The notes under the pieces: model-generated
Told to the model about the DNA's origin: nothing
Seen by the model: the letters and a program-made list of their open reading frames with translations, nothing else
The model's database searches: none
Made by a program: the position numbers and the translations under genes
Shown here: in pieces, positions 55,101 through 63,151 of the stretch
Position numbering within the stretch: position 1 is the first letter of the stretch
Layout of the letters: the number at the start of each line of letters is the position of its first letter
Source of the DNA: Hymenobacter cyanobacteriorum
GTDB lineage: Bacteria; Bacteroidota; Bacteroidia; Cytophagales; Hymenobacteraceae
NCBI RefSeq assembly: GCF_022631375.1
Contig: NZ_JALBGC010000005.1
Location: forward strand, 310,001 to 374,000
DNA length: 64,000 nt
Reading direction: 5' to 3'

Positions 55101-56567
55101 GACCCCACCAATACGGTGGCCGAAAGCAACGAAACCAATAACGTGAGCAGCACACCGCTGCTGCTGCTGGCTCCCGGCGTCGACCTGATACCGCAGCAAC
55201 CGCAGCTGTTTGCCACCAACGCCACGCCGGGTTTCGGCATTCAGGCCAGCTGCGCTATTCTGAACAGCGGCACCACAACGGCTCCCAGCAGCACGCTTGG
55301 CTTTTACCTTTCAAGCGACCAGACCCTCGATGCCAGCGACGTGCTGCTGACGACCGTAGTGGGAGGGGCATTGGGCTCGGGCCAAATGGCTTCGCGCACT
55401 GGCACGCTAGTGGTGCCCACCGGCACGGCAGCGGGCAGCTACTACGTGCTTTTCGTGGCCGACCCCACCAATGCCGTGGCCGAAACCAACGAAACCAACA
55501 ACGTCATCAGCCAGCCGCTCACCGTGAACCCGCCCTTTAGTGGCAACGTGGTGCCCTTGAGCGGGGTGGCGACCGTTACTTCGTGCTCGACTTCGGTTTA
55601 CGACAACGGCGGCCTGAGCAACTACGCCGATAACTCCAGCGGCATGCTCACGCTGCTACCCGCCACCACCGGTGCTATGGTGCAGCTGGCTTTCACCGCC
55701 TTCGACACCGAGTCGGGCTACGATTTCGTGAGCATTTACGATGGCACCAACGCCAACGCGCCCCTGCTGGCAACGTACTCCGGCTATTACCAAACCAGCC
55801 AACTGCCCCTGCCCCTCACGGCAACCAATGCGGCCGGAGCCCTCACGGTCGTATTCAGCAGCGACGGCTACGTGAATGCGGCCGGCTTTGTGGCCACCGT
55901 TAGCTGCGTGAGCGCGCCGCAGCCCGACTTGCTGCTGACCCAGATTGGTGCTTCGCCCTCGACCGTGCCCGCTGGCAACAATGTGAGCCTGACGGCTACG
56001 GTCGCCAACCAGGGCGGCGGCGCGGCCAGCGCTTCGGCCGTGGGCTTCTACCTCTCCACCGACCAAGTACTGAGCGCCAACGACGTGCTGCTGGGCACCA
56101 GCCCCGGCGGTGCGCTGGGCCTCAACCTGACGGCCAACCGTCTGCTCACGGCCCGCGTGCCGGCCAACACCACTCCCGGCAGCTACTTCGTGTTGTTCAT
56201 GGCCGACCCCGCCAACGCCGTGGCCGAAACCAACGAAGCCAACAACATGGCATCTTTGCGCCTGACCGTGACGCAAGCCACCGCCACCCGCGACGAAACG
56301 GCCGGCTACACCATTGCCGTGGCTCCCAACCCCGTAGCCAACGGCCAGCCGCTGCTGGTGCGGCTTAATGGCTCCGGCCCCTCCGGCCCAGCCACCCTGG
56401 AGCTCTACAACGCGCTGGGCCAGCGCGTGCAGGCCCAGGCGCTGGTGCTGAGCGCAGGCCGTGCCAACCGCACCGAGGTAGCCACCCAAGGCCTAGCCAG
56501 CGGTGTCTACACGCTGCGCCTCACCGGCTCGGGCCTGAGCGTGACGCGCCGGGTACTCATTAATTAA
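52167..56567 (+). CDS. Giant CARDB/CUB repeat protein with T9SS sorting domain
   Basis: A 1466-residue cell-surface or secreted protein. Order: signal peptide (about 1-36), CUB-like domain 1 (about 37-165, LYVYDGTSTAAPLIGSYDSY), eight CARDB units of about 120 residues (about 166-1122), CUB-like domain 2 (about 1124-1250, VSIYDGTNANAPLLATYSGY), a ninth CARDB unit (about 1252-1370) and a T9SS type A sorting domain (about 1380-1466). Each CARDB unit ends with a pattern like YYVLFVADPTNAVAESNETN followed by NV. Units 5-7 are nearly identical in DNA, so recent duplication or conversion is likely. CARDB folds are Ig-like adhesion modules; the probable role is adhesion or matrix building. Confidence 0.93.
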   Translation: MKQNYFLGQLRSPRQLATGWLLLLLVVLAAPRALRAQTYQLPQVGSTTITTCSGTLYDNGGPNGPYSANADGITTIMPGTAGSKVRLQFNNVVVESYYDHLYVYDGTSTAAPLIGSYDSYSQPGTLYGTTASGALTVRLTSDGVAQYDGFAATIGCVTTIPPQAQADLTVQSAQLSLTSVLAGNATYASGSVYNLSGATASSSSMGYYLSTNQTLDASDVQLGNTYGYAISVGQSSSHYTNLTIPVGTAAGSYYVLFVADYLNQVSESNETNNVSAVSFTVAAPSIDLVIQQPSISPTNPAPGTALNMSCYISNQGNAVAPSSSVGFYLSNDATLDAADQLLTSQYGAQLYVSYPSQRYGTAAVPSGLAPGTYYILFVADYQNQVPESNEANNVMAVSFTVNPPGIDLVIQQEQLYPTSTVAGNSVQASCTILNQGNVTAASSTVGFYLSTNTSFDASDVLLSTTTGFSLPAYQYSSRYVNPVIPVGTAPGNYYVLFVADPANAVAEVNETNNVRSLALTVMAATIDLTNTSVYLSPTSVPAGGSTQASSSLYNQGNSLASPATLGYYLSTNQTLDASDVLLTSNTGTVYGGSYTTRYATLTVPTGTALGNYYVLFVADHLNQLVETNETNNVTAMPLQVVAPSIDLLITQPYLSPSVSVPNSTINISCAINNQGNSVASSSNIGYYLSTNTVLDASDVLLLNSPGGAIGAGGYLSRYNTLTIPAGTALGNYFVLFVADPTNVVAESNETNNVASAALQIVAPVVDLITSQPYVSPNVSAPLGIVSASGYVQNLGNSTASSSNIGYYLSTNAVLDASDVLLLNSPGAALGAGGYQSRYNNLTIPAGTAVGSYYILFVADPTNAVAESNEANNVSSYPLQIVAPVVDLITSQPYVSPSVSAAGNSVGVSCYIQNLGNSTASSSDIGYYLSTNQTFDASDVLLLNSPGVALAGGGYLSRYNNLTIPAGTAAGNYYILFVADPTNTVAESNETNNVSSTPLLLLAPGVDLIPQQPQLFATNATPGFGIQASCAILNSGTTTAPSSTLGFYLSSDQTLDASDVLLTTVVGGALGSGQMASRTGTLVVPTGTAAGSYYVLFVADPTNAVAETNETNNVISQPLTVNPPFSGNVVPLSGVATVTSCSTSVYDNGGLSNYADNSSGMLTLLPATTGAMVQLAFTAFDTESGYDFVSIYDGTNANAPLLATYSGYYQTSQLPLPLTATNAAGALTVVFSSDGYVNAAGFVATVSCVSAPQPDLLLTQIGASPSTVPAGNNVSLTATVANQGGGAASASAVGFYLSTDQVLSANDVLLGTSPGGALGLNLTANRLLTARVPANTTPGSYFVLFMADPANAVAETNEANNMASLRLTVTQATATRDETAGYTIAVAPNPVANGQPLLVRLNGSGPSGPATLELYNALGQRVQAQALVLSAGRANRTEVATQGLASGVYTLRLTGSGLSVTRRVLIN
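52660..55535 (+). repeat. Tandem array of eight about 360-bp coding units
   Basis: The conserved block encoding YYVLFVAD recurs at about 52921, 53281, 53641, 53998, 54358, 54718, 55078 and 55438, that is every 357-360 bases. Units 5-7 share long identical stretches, for example GTGGTCGATTTAATCACGTC near 54457 and 54817. Confidence 0.92.
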
Positions 56568-56665
56568 CCCCAGCAACTGGCTCCGGCCGGCTGCTACGGC
56601 ACCAGTCCGCGGGGGCGGCGAGGAGGGCTTTCGGCCCAACTCGCCGTCCCCGCTTACTTTTAGGC

Positions 56666-57178
56666 ATGGCTACTACCCGTATTCTAGGTTTGCCGCGCAC
56701 CGCCAGGCGGGCCTTTGGGGGGCTGGTCGCGCTGTTGGCCGCCGGGCTGCTCGCCCAAAGCCCAGCCCGCAGCCAACGGCCATCGGTTGCGCCCCGATAC
56801 AGCCAAGGGCAGGTAGCGGGGCAGTTTTTGCGGGCGGTATTGCGGGCCGAATACGCCACGGCCTATGCCCGGCTGGCTCCGGAAGTACGCCGGGCAGTAA
56901 GCCCGGCCGCTTTCGAAACCGCGGCCCGACCCTTGTGGAGAGCAGGCCGCCGCGCTGCGCCTCTGGAGCTTTACAAACTTGGCGTGCGCTTGGGCGATGG
57001 CGGCGCCTCCCGGCTCTTTTACAGCTTTGCTTTCGCCGCCGATTCGGCCCTGCCGCAGCCCTCGGTGCTGTTCGAAGTCACGTTTCGGGATACGGCGGCA
57101 CGGGGCGTGCTGGGGTTTGGGCTAGGGCGCACCGCGCGCCGGGTAGCGCCCAAAGCCGGCGCAAATTCAGTCCGTTAA
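56666..57178 (+). CDS. Exported hypothetical protein, possible NTF2-like fold
   Basis: A 170-residue Arg-rich protein with a TM/signal segment (about 15-36, AFGGLVALLAAGLLAQSPARS). The rest (QGQVAGQFLRAVLRAEYATA, LAPEVRRAVSPAAFETAARP, SVLFEVTFRDTAARGVLGFG) fits the helix-then-sheet order of DUF3887/DUF4878-type NTF2-like domains, which is a tentative reading. A TACTTTTA box ends 3 bases before the ATG, so a leaderless message is likely. Confidence 0.65.
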   Translation: MATTRILGLPRTARRAFGGLVALLAAGLLAQSPARSQRPSVAPRYSQGQVAGQFLRAVLRAEYATAYARLAPEVRRAVSPAAFETAARPLWRAGRRAAPLELYKLGVRLGDGGASRLFYSFAFAADSALPQPSVLFEVTFRDTAARGVLGFGLGRTARRVAPKAGANSVR

Positions 57179-57260
57179 AAGCTGTTAGTCCGAGGCAGGA
57201 GGTATCTGGCTAAACCCGAAAGCGTGGTTCTCAGATTTCTTCTGAGCCGGAATGATAGGC

Positions 57261-59132
57261 CTAACTAATTTTCTTGCCAGCCATGGCCTGCTGAATAGAA
57301 ATGTTCATCACGCGCTCGGCGTAAGGACGGGTCAGCTCATCGAGCTCGTCCATGGCTTTTAGGATAGGGTCGCGGTCGGAGCCAGCCAGGGCGGTGCGCA
57401 CCGTGGCAACCTGAACCTCGGTGGCGGCCAGTTCCTCGGGCGTGAGGTGCTGGCGATTTTTGCGCGTAAAGCCGTCGACCTGATACAGCAGCTGCTCGGC
57501 AGCGGTGCGGGCCTCAATGAGCAGACGCGCGGCCACATCGTCCTTGGCATTCAGGAGCGAATCCATCAGCATCTGCTCCACCTGGTCGTCGGTGAGGCCG
57601 TACTGGGGCTTGATTTCGACCTGCTGGCGGGTGTTCGAGCGCAACTCAATGGCCTCCACTTTCAGAATGCCATCGGCGTTCAGCAGGAAGTTGACATCGA
57701 CTTTGGGCAGGCCCGCCGGCATGGCGGGCAAGCCGGTGAGCGTGAACTCGCCCAGCTTGCGGTTCTGGCTCACGAGGTCGCGCTCGCCCTGGTACACGGC
57801 AATCTTCAGGTTCACCTGGCCATCCACGCTGGTGGTGTACTGGCGGCCCGCCTTGGTCGGAATCTTTGAGTTGCGCGGAATAATGGGGTCCATCAGCCCG
57901 CCCAGCGTTTCGATGCCCAGCGTGAGCGGCGTCACGTCGAGCAACAGCACGTCGCGCCGGTTGCCGGCCAGAATATCCGCCTGAATGGCGGCGCCCAGCG
58001 CTACCACCTCATCCGGGTTCAGCGAGTTGTTGGCCGGTTGCCCGAAGAATTTCGACACTTCGTCATACACCAGCGGCACGCGCGTCGAGCCTCCCACCAG
58101 TAGCACCGCATCGAGCGGGTCCGTCAGCTTGGCGTCGTCCACAGCTTGGCGGCAGGCGGCTATGGTGCGCGCCACCAGCGGCCGGATGAGGTCGTCGAAT
58201 TGCGCACGCGTCAGCGTCACGGTCGTGTTCTGCCCGGCTTCGTCGGTGAGGTGGGTCGTAAAATCGTCGTGCTGGCTGAGATATTTCTTGGCCATTTCGG
58301 CGGCCAGACGCAGCTGCTGTTGCAAGTGCGGGTTGGTGTGAAAACTTTCCGGCAGGCCGAAGGTGGCCGTCCAGTGGTCCACCACGGCGCGGTCGAGGTC
58401 ATCGCCGCCCAGGTAGGTGTCGCCGTTGGTGCTCAGTACCTCAAAAATGCCCTGCTGAATGCGCAGAATGCTGATGTCGAAGGTGCCGCCGCCGAGGTCG
58501 TACACGGCTACGGTTTTCTCCTCGTCGGGGCTCAGGCCGATGCCGTAGGCCAGGGCGGCGGCGGTGGGCTCGTTCACGATGCGCAGTACCTCCAGCCCGG
58601 CCAAGCGGCCGGCATCGCGGGTGGCCTGGCGCTGCGAATCGTTGAAGTAGGCCGGCACCGTGATAACGGCGCGGTTCACGGGCGTTTTCAGGGCGTGCTC
58701 GGCGCGGGCGCGCAGTTCGCGCAGGATGTCGGCCGACAGCTCGATGGGGGAGTAGAACCGGTCTTCGACCCGGATTTTCACCAGGCCTTCGGTGTTATCG
58801 TCAATTACCTTATAACCCAATTGACTGGCGTGCGTGCCCAGGTCGCGGTAGCTCTTGCCCAGCAGGCGCTTCACCGAGTAAATGGTACGGGCCGGGTCGG
58901 TGAGCAGAAACTCGCGGGCCTCGTTGCCGACTACCGGCGCGGCCCCGTCGGCCGGGAAGTGCACCACCGAGGGCACGATGGTGCCCCGGCCCAGGTCGTT
59001 GATGGCGGCCGGCTGGCGGGTTTCGGGGTGCACGTAGGCCACCAGACTGTTGGTGGTGCCCAAATCGATACCCACAATAATTTCTTCCTGCTGGAGGCTG
59101 CCGGTGGCAAGGTTGATAGCTACTGTAGCCAT
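57261..59132 (-). CDS. Hsp70-family chaperone, HscA/DnaK-like
   Basis: A 623-residue Hsp70. The ATPase domain has IIVGIDLGTTNSLVAYVHPE, VPAYFNDSQRQATRDAGRLA, VNEPTAAALAYG, VYDLGGGTFDISIL and VLLVGGSTRVPLV. The linker DVTPLTLGIET leads to the substrate-binding domain. The N-terminal extension before GIDLGTTNS and the lack of a long acidic C-terminal tail favour HscA, which helps transfer Fe-S clusters, over DnaK. Neither iscU nor hscB is adjacent, so the assignment is not firm. The ATG at 59132 was chosen because an upstream start at 59204 overlaps the -7 box. Confidence 0.88.
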   Translation of the reverse strand: MATVAINLATGSLQQEEIIVGIDLGTTNSLVAYVHPETRQPAAINDLGRGTIVPSVVHFPADGAAPVVGNEAREFLLTDPARTIYSVKRLLGKSYRDLGTHASQLGYKVIDDNTEGLVKIRVEDRFYSPIELSADILRELRARAEHALKTPVNRAVITVPAYFNDSQRQATRDAGRLAGLEVLRIVNEPTAAALAYGIGLSPDEEKTVAVYDLGGGTFDISILRIQQGIFEVLSTNGDTYLGGDDLDRAVVDHWTATFGLPESFHTNPHLQQQLRLAAEMAKKYLSQHDDFTTHLTDEAGQNTTVTLTRAQFDDLIRPLVARTIAACRQAVDDAKLTDPLDAVLLVGGSTRVPLVYDEVSKFFGQPANNSLNPDEVVALGAAIQADILAGNRRDVLLLDVTPLTLGIETLGGLMDPIIPRNSKIPTKAGRQYTTSVDGQVNLKIAVYQGERDLVSQNRKLGEFTLTGLPAMPAGLPKVDVNFLLNADGILKVEAIELRSNTRQQVEIKPQYGLTDDQVEQMLMDSLLNAKDDVAARLLIEARTAAEQLLYQVDGFTRKNRQHLTPEELAATEVQVATVRTALAGSDRDPILKAMDELDELTRPYAERVMNISIQQAMAGKKIS

Positions 59133-59451
59133 AAAGTCACGGGGCCATTCCTGCAAAGGGCCCGAAAAAAGTAAGAGAGAATAATACGCCGGAGCGGGCC
59201 ACAAAAGTAGCGGCTAAACGACCCAGCCGTGGCGTGCAGGGCCTTCGCTGAAATGGCCGATGCAAAAACCGAAATTTTATAAGCCAAATCTTCAAAAATT
59301 TCAAACCATAGATAAAGTTCTGCACGTAAGAAAGGAGAAACGGATTTAACAGGTGCTATCAATGAATGAATAAAGGAATGCATGCCTTTGCCGTCCAGCT
59401 TAGATTTTCCCAATTTCCACTTCACCCCAAACCCCCACTTTCCCATTTTTT
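59133..59451. other. 319-base divergent intergenic region
   Basis: Holds the promoter region of the HscA-like gene (TACTTTTG on the minus strand at 59209-59202) and of the DUF4331 gene (TGCCTTTG at 59393-59400, one base off the consensus). The segment between is AT-rich with no convincing reading frame, palindrome or repeat. Confidence 0.6.
59202..59209 (-). promoter_or_regulatory. -7 promoter element of the HscA-like gene
   Basis: TACTTTTG on the minus strand, about 70 bases from the ATG at 59132. Confidence 0.5.
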
Positions 59452-61662
59452 ATGAAAAACCTACTTACTCGTCCCCTTTTCCAAGCTGCTCTGCTCGCAG
59501 TTTCGGCAGGAGGTGTGGTGGCCCTGAGCGGCCAGCACAACAAGCTGGAGGCCTCGAGCCACCGCGAAGCCCCGCTTATCGCCGATGACCCTCTGGCCGA
59601 TAACACCGACCTCTACGTTTTCCGCTCGCCCGACGCGGCCGCCAATGACGCCAACGCCACGGCGACAATCATTGCCAACTACATTCCTTTTGAGTTGCCG
59701 CAGGGTGGTCCGAACTTTAACACGTTTGGTGAGAATATCCGCTACGAGATTCACGTTAAGAATAACACCAGCACTACGGGTGACGACATCACCTACCGCT
59801 TCACCTTCACGCGGGTCAACGAAGACCCGACGACTTTCTTCCGCGTCCGCTTGGGCAAGGAAAATCTGAAAACTACCTACAAGCTGGAGCAGAGCTTGGG
59901 TGGCGCTCCATTCACGACTGTGATTGCGGCCGGGCAGGTACCGGCGCCGAACATCGGGCCGGTTTCAATTACGAATACTACTGCCGGTTTAGGTAAAGCT
60001 AACTACCAGGCCTACCTAGAAAGCACCATTCAGACGGTGAGCGGCATGAAAGTGTATTGCGGCCCAACCGACGATGCCTTTTTTACCGATTTGGGTGCCA
60101 TTTTCGACTTGGGTAGTGTGCGCACGGCCAGCGCCGCCCGTGACGGTCTGGCTCGCAAGAATGTGCACAGCATTGTGATGCAGATTCCGGTGTCAGCACT
60201 GGTTCGCACTGGCACGGCAGCGCTTTCGGCCACGACCAACCCGCTGGCTGGCGCTTCGGCTACCGACCCGGTTTCGCCTTACACCATTGGCGTATGGGCC
60301 TCGGCAAGCCGTTTGTCGCTGCGTACCATCAACGCCGACGGTACCCGCACTCAAACCGGCAGCTATATTCAGGTGTCGCGCATTGGCATGCCGCTCACCA
60401 ACGAGGTTATCCAGCCCATCGGTATGAAGGATGCCTGGAACACCGCTACACCGTTTGGTGTGGCTGCCCCGACGGCTGGCTCACAGCAGGCCATGTTTGA
60501 GGCCAACCTGAAAAACCCTGAGCTGGGCCTGTACATGGCCGACAACACGCCTCGCAACGGCGCCGCGCCTAAGCCGGCCAACCAGACTTACTACGGTGAG
60601 GCAGTTCCCGGCCTGGGGCCGTTGCGCATCCAGACGAAGTCATTGGCTGGCCTGTTGCCGGCTCCCCTGGCTGGTGGTTTCGACTTCCGCAACGGTGCCC
60701 CCGGGCTTGCTCCGCTGTTCAACAATGCCGCCACCAACGGCACCGCTTTGGCACCGATTGCCAGCGGCGGCTTTGGCGAGTATTTGCTCAACAATGGCCA
60801 GTCGGGTTCCCCGCGCTCGGTCGACTTGCTCCCCATCTTCCACACCGGGGTGCCCAACCTGCCTCCTTACCAGTTGGCTACGGGTAAAACGGGTGGCAAC
60901 CCACTGGCTGCCGGCAAACCTTTTATCAACAACTTCCTGCCTACCTTCGGTGATATGCTGCGCATCAACCTGGCTGTGCAGCCCACTTCGCGTACCTCAA
61001 CCGATTTCAGCTCGGAAGGCCTGCTCGCCGCTGCCAAGCTGGGCCTCACCGACACGCGCTACACGGCTAGCGGAACTGGCTACATCGCCATCCCGAACAT
61101 GGACGGCTTCCCGAACGGTCGCCGCCTCGAAGACGACGTAACGCGCATCGAACTGCAAGCCGTAGGTGGTGTAGTGCTGGCGGCCATTGGCCTGTGGTAC
61201 GACGACTATACGGTGGGCACCTCGACCTCGCCGGTGACGGCGCAACTCGGTAACGTACTGGGCTTCACCACGAACGTGGAGAGAAACGATACGACTTTCC
61301 GCGTGGCCTTCCCCTACGCCCAGACGCCCTGGAGCGGTACCAATGCCCAGCGCGTGGCACTGGCCCAGCGCACGGGTAGCCTTGGCCTGTCGGTTAACGT
61401 GACCAAGGCCCAGGCATACCCCAACCCGTTCATCGACCGCACGACGATGCGCTTTGAATTGCCCGCCAAAGGCACGATGAGCCTCGTCATCACCGACGTA
61501 ACGGGCCGTAAAGTAGCGACCATCGCCAACAACAAAGCCTTCGCTGCGGGTGCCAATGAACTTACCTGGCAGCCCGGCCGCGACATTGCCCCTGGCCAGT
61601 ATATCGGCACGCTGTACAATGGTAAGACGGTTGTGCAATCGGTGCGCATCGAGCGCCAATAG
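59452..61662 (+). CDS. DUF4331 protein with T9SS sorting domain
   Basis: A 736-residue exported protein. Signal peptide about 1-25. The DUF4331 domain begins with the signature SSHREAPLIADDPLADNTDL and YVFRSPDA, and includes NGRRLEDDVTRIELQAVGG near residue 560. The C-terminal 85 residues are a T9SS type A sorting domain (AQAYPNPFIDRTTMRFELPA, LVITDVTGRKVATI, YNGKTVVQSVRIERQ). The biochemical role of DUF4331 is unknown. It is followed by a TPR protein and a HupE/UreJ-like membrane protein on the same strand, which may form one functional unit. Confidence 0.92.
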   Translation: MKNLLTRPLFQAALLAVSAGGVVALSGQHNKLEASSHREAPLIADDPLADNTDLYVFRSPDAAANDANATATIIANYIPFELPQGGPNFNTFGENIRYEIHVKNNTSTTGDDITYRFTFTRVNEDPTTFFRVRLGKENLKTTYKLEQSLGGAPFTTVIAAGQVPAPNIGPVSITNTTAGLGKANYQAYLESTIQTVSGMKVYCGPTDDAFFTDLGAIFDLGSVRTASAARDGLARKNVHSIVMQIPVSALVRTGTAALSATTNPLAGASATDPVSPYTIGVWASASRLSLRTINADGTRTQTGSYIQVSRIGMPLTNEVIQPIGMKDAWNTATPFGVAAPTAGSQQAMFEANLKNPELGLYMADNTPRNGAAPKPANQTYYGEAVPGLGPLRIQTKSLAGLLPAPLAGGFDFRNGAPGLAPLFNNAATNGTALAPIASGGFGEYLLNNGQSGSPRSVDLLPIFHTGVPNLPPYQLATGKTGGNPLAAGKPFINNFLPTFGDMLRINLAVQPTSRTSTDFSSEGLLAAAKLGLTDTRYTASGTGYIAIPNMDGFPNGRRLEDDVTRIELQAVGGVVLAAIGLWYDDYTVGTSTSPVTAQLGNVLGFTTNVERNDTTFRVAFPYAQTPWSGTNAQRVALAQRTGSLGLSVNVTKAQAYPNPFIDRTTMRFELPAKGTMSLVITDVTGRKVATIANNKAFAAGANELTWQPGRDIAPGQYIGTLYNGKTVVQSVRIERQ

Positions 61663-61682
61663 TTGCCAATAGCTAATGCTTG

Positions 61683-61732
61683 AAAAGAGCCGTCGTTAAG
61701 TCCCAGATAGGACTGACGGCGGCTCTTTTTTT
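61683..61732 (+). terminator. Terminator of the DUF4331 gene
   Basis: AAAAGAGCCGTCGT... pairs with ...ACGGCGGCTCTTTT over about 17 positions with one wobble and one bulge, then a T7 run. Confidence 0.85.
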
Positions 61733-61783
61733 GTGGCTGGAGTGTATTTTTACCGTGCTTTCCACTTGTCTTTTTCCGCTGTT

Positions 61784-63112
61784 TTGAAAAAATATCTTTA
61801 CCCGGCTTTGCTCCTGGTGTTTGGCGGTTTGGCTGCTGCCATCTTCCTCTTTAAAAAACCCGAGCTACGCACACCCAAACTCATGGAACGCCATGGCAGC
61901 CTGGCCGCCGGCAAGGAGTGGGTGAATGCGAAAGCAGCCATTGAAGGCCTGCTGGCCAAGCTACGCACCAACCCCGACGACCAGAAAAGCCGCTTGCTAT
62001 TGGCCCAGGCCTACATGCAGGAAGGCCGCATAACCGGCAACCACCCCTACTACGACAGCGCCGCCATGGAACTGCTGGAGCAGGTGCTGCGTGCCGAACC
62101 CGAAAACTTTGAAGCCCTGTGCTGCAAAGCCTCGCTGTGCCTCACCCAACACCATTTCGCGCAGGGCCTCGGCCTGGCCGAACAGGCGCAGAAGCTAAAC
62201 CCCAGCAGCGGCTTCGTATACGGCCTACTGACCGATGCCAACGTGGAGATGGGCCACTACGACCAAGCCGTGAAAATGGCCGACCGAATGAATTCGGTGC
62301 GCCCCGACCTGCCGGCCTACGCACGCGTGAGCTACCTGCGGGAGATTTACGGCGACATGCCCGGAGCCATTCAGGCCATGGATATGGCTGTGAAAGCTGG
62401 CTACATTGGCCTCGAACAAACCGAGTGGACCCGCGTGGCGCTGGCTCACCTGTATGAGGTAAGCGGCGATACCACCAAAGCGCGGGAGTATTACCAGATG
62501 GCTTTGTACGCTCGCCCCGGCTACGCCTATGCGCTGGCCGGCCTGGGCCGCATGGCGGCTGCCCGCAAAGACTATCCCCGCGCCATTAAGCTTTACCAGG
62601 AGGCGCGTATTACGGTGAAGGATTATGCCTTTGCCGATGAGCTGACCGACCTCTACCGCCTGAATGGCCAGCCCGATGAGGCCAATAAAATGGCTAAAGA
62701 GTCCATCGATATGTTGGCCGATGCAGCCAAGGAAGCCGACAGCAACGAGCAGATGGGCCATTATGCCGACCGCGAACTGGCCTACGCCTACCTGAAAACC
62801 AACGAGCTGGACAAGGCAATGGAGCACGCCAAAATTGAGTACGACCGCCGACCCGACAACATCGACGTGAACGAAACCATGGCTTGGGTGCTCTACAAGC
62901 GCGGCCAGTATGCCGAGGCCCAGAAATATATGCAGGCGGCTCGCCGCACGGGCTCAAAAAACCCGGTGCTGCTGTGCCGCGCCGGCCTCATTCTCACCAA
63001 GCTGGGCAAACAGGCCGAGGGCCAGGCGCTGATTGAGAACTCGTTGAAAACCGCACCTTATCTCAACCCCGAGGTAGAGGCCGAAGGAAAAAAGCTGCTG
63101 GCGGCGCGCTAG
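61784..63112 (+). CDS. Membrane-anchored TPR protein
   Basis: About 442 residues. An N-terminal TM (KKYLYPALLLVFGGLAAAIF) is followed by at least seven TPRs (LLLAQAYMQEGRITGNHPYY, FEALCCKASLCLTQHHFAQG, YGLLTDANVEMGHYDQAVKM, YALAGLGRMAAARKDYPRAI, RELAYAYLKTNELDKAMEHA, AWVLYKRGQYAEAQKYMQAA). It probably scaffolds partners on the periplasmic side. No ATG lies before the TM; a TTG at 61784 fits best, a GTG at 61733 touches the terminator T-run. It ends about 40 bases before the HupE/UreJ-like gene. Confidence 0.85.
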   Translation: MKKYLYPALLLVFGGLAAAIFLFKKPELRTPKLMERHGSLAAGKEWVNAKAAIEGLLAKLRTNPDDQKSRLLLAQAYMQEGRITGNHPYYDSAAMELLEQVLRAEPENFEALCCKASLCLTQHHFAQGLGLAEQAQKLNPSSGFVYGLLTDANVEMGHYDQAVKMADRMNSVRPDLPAYARVSYLREIYGDMPGAIQAMDMAVKAGYIGLEQTEWTRVALAHLYEVSGDTTKAREYYQMALYARPGYAYALAGLGRMAAARKDYPRAIKLYQEARITVKDYAFADELTDLYRLNGQPDEANKMAKESIDMLADAAKEADSNEQMGHYADRELAYAYLKTNELDKAMEHAKIEYDRRPDNIDVNETMAWVLYKRGQYAEAQKYMQAARRTGSKNPVLLCRAGLILTKLGKQAEGQALIENSLKTAPYLNPEVEAEGKKLLAAR

Positions 63113-63151
63113 GCTAGTATCAAGTAGTTGGTCGTGAGTACTCAGACTTTG

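Noticed and set aside
52660..55535. 360-bp periodic DNA as a satellite or CRISPR-like array
   Set aside because: The whole stretch is one open frame encoding CARDB domains with conserved protein pattern.
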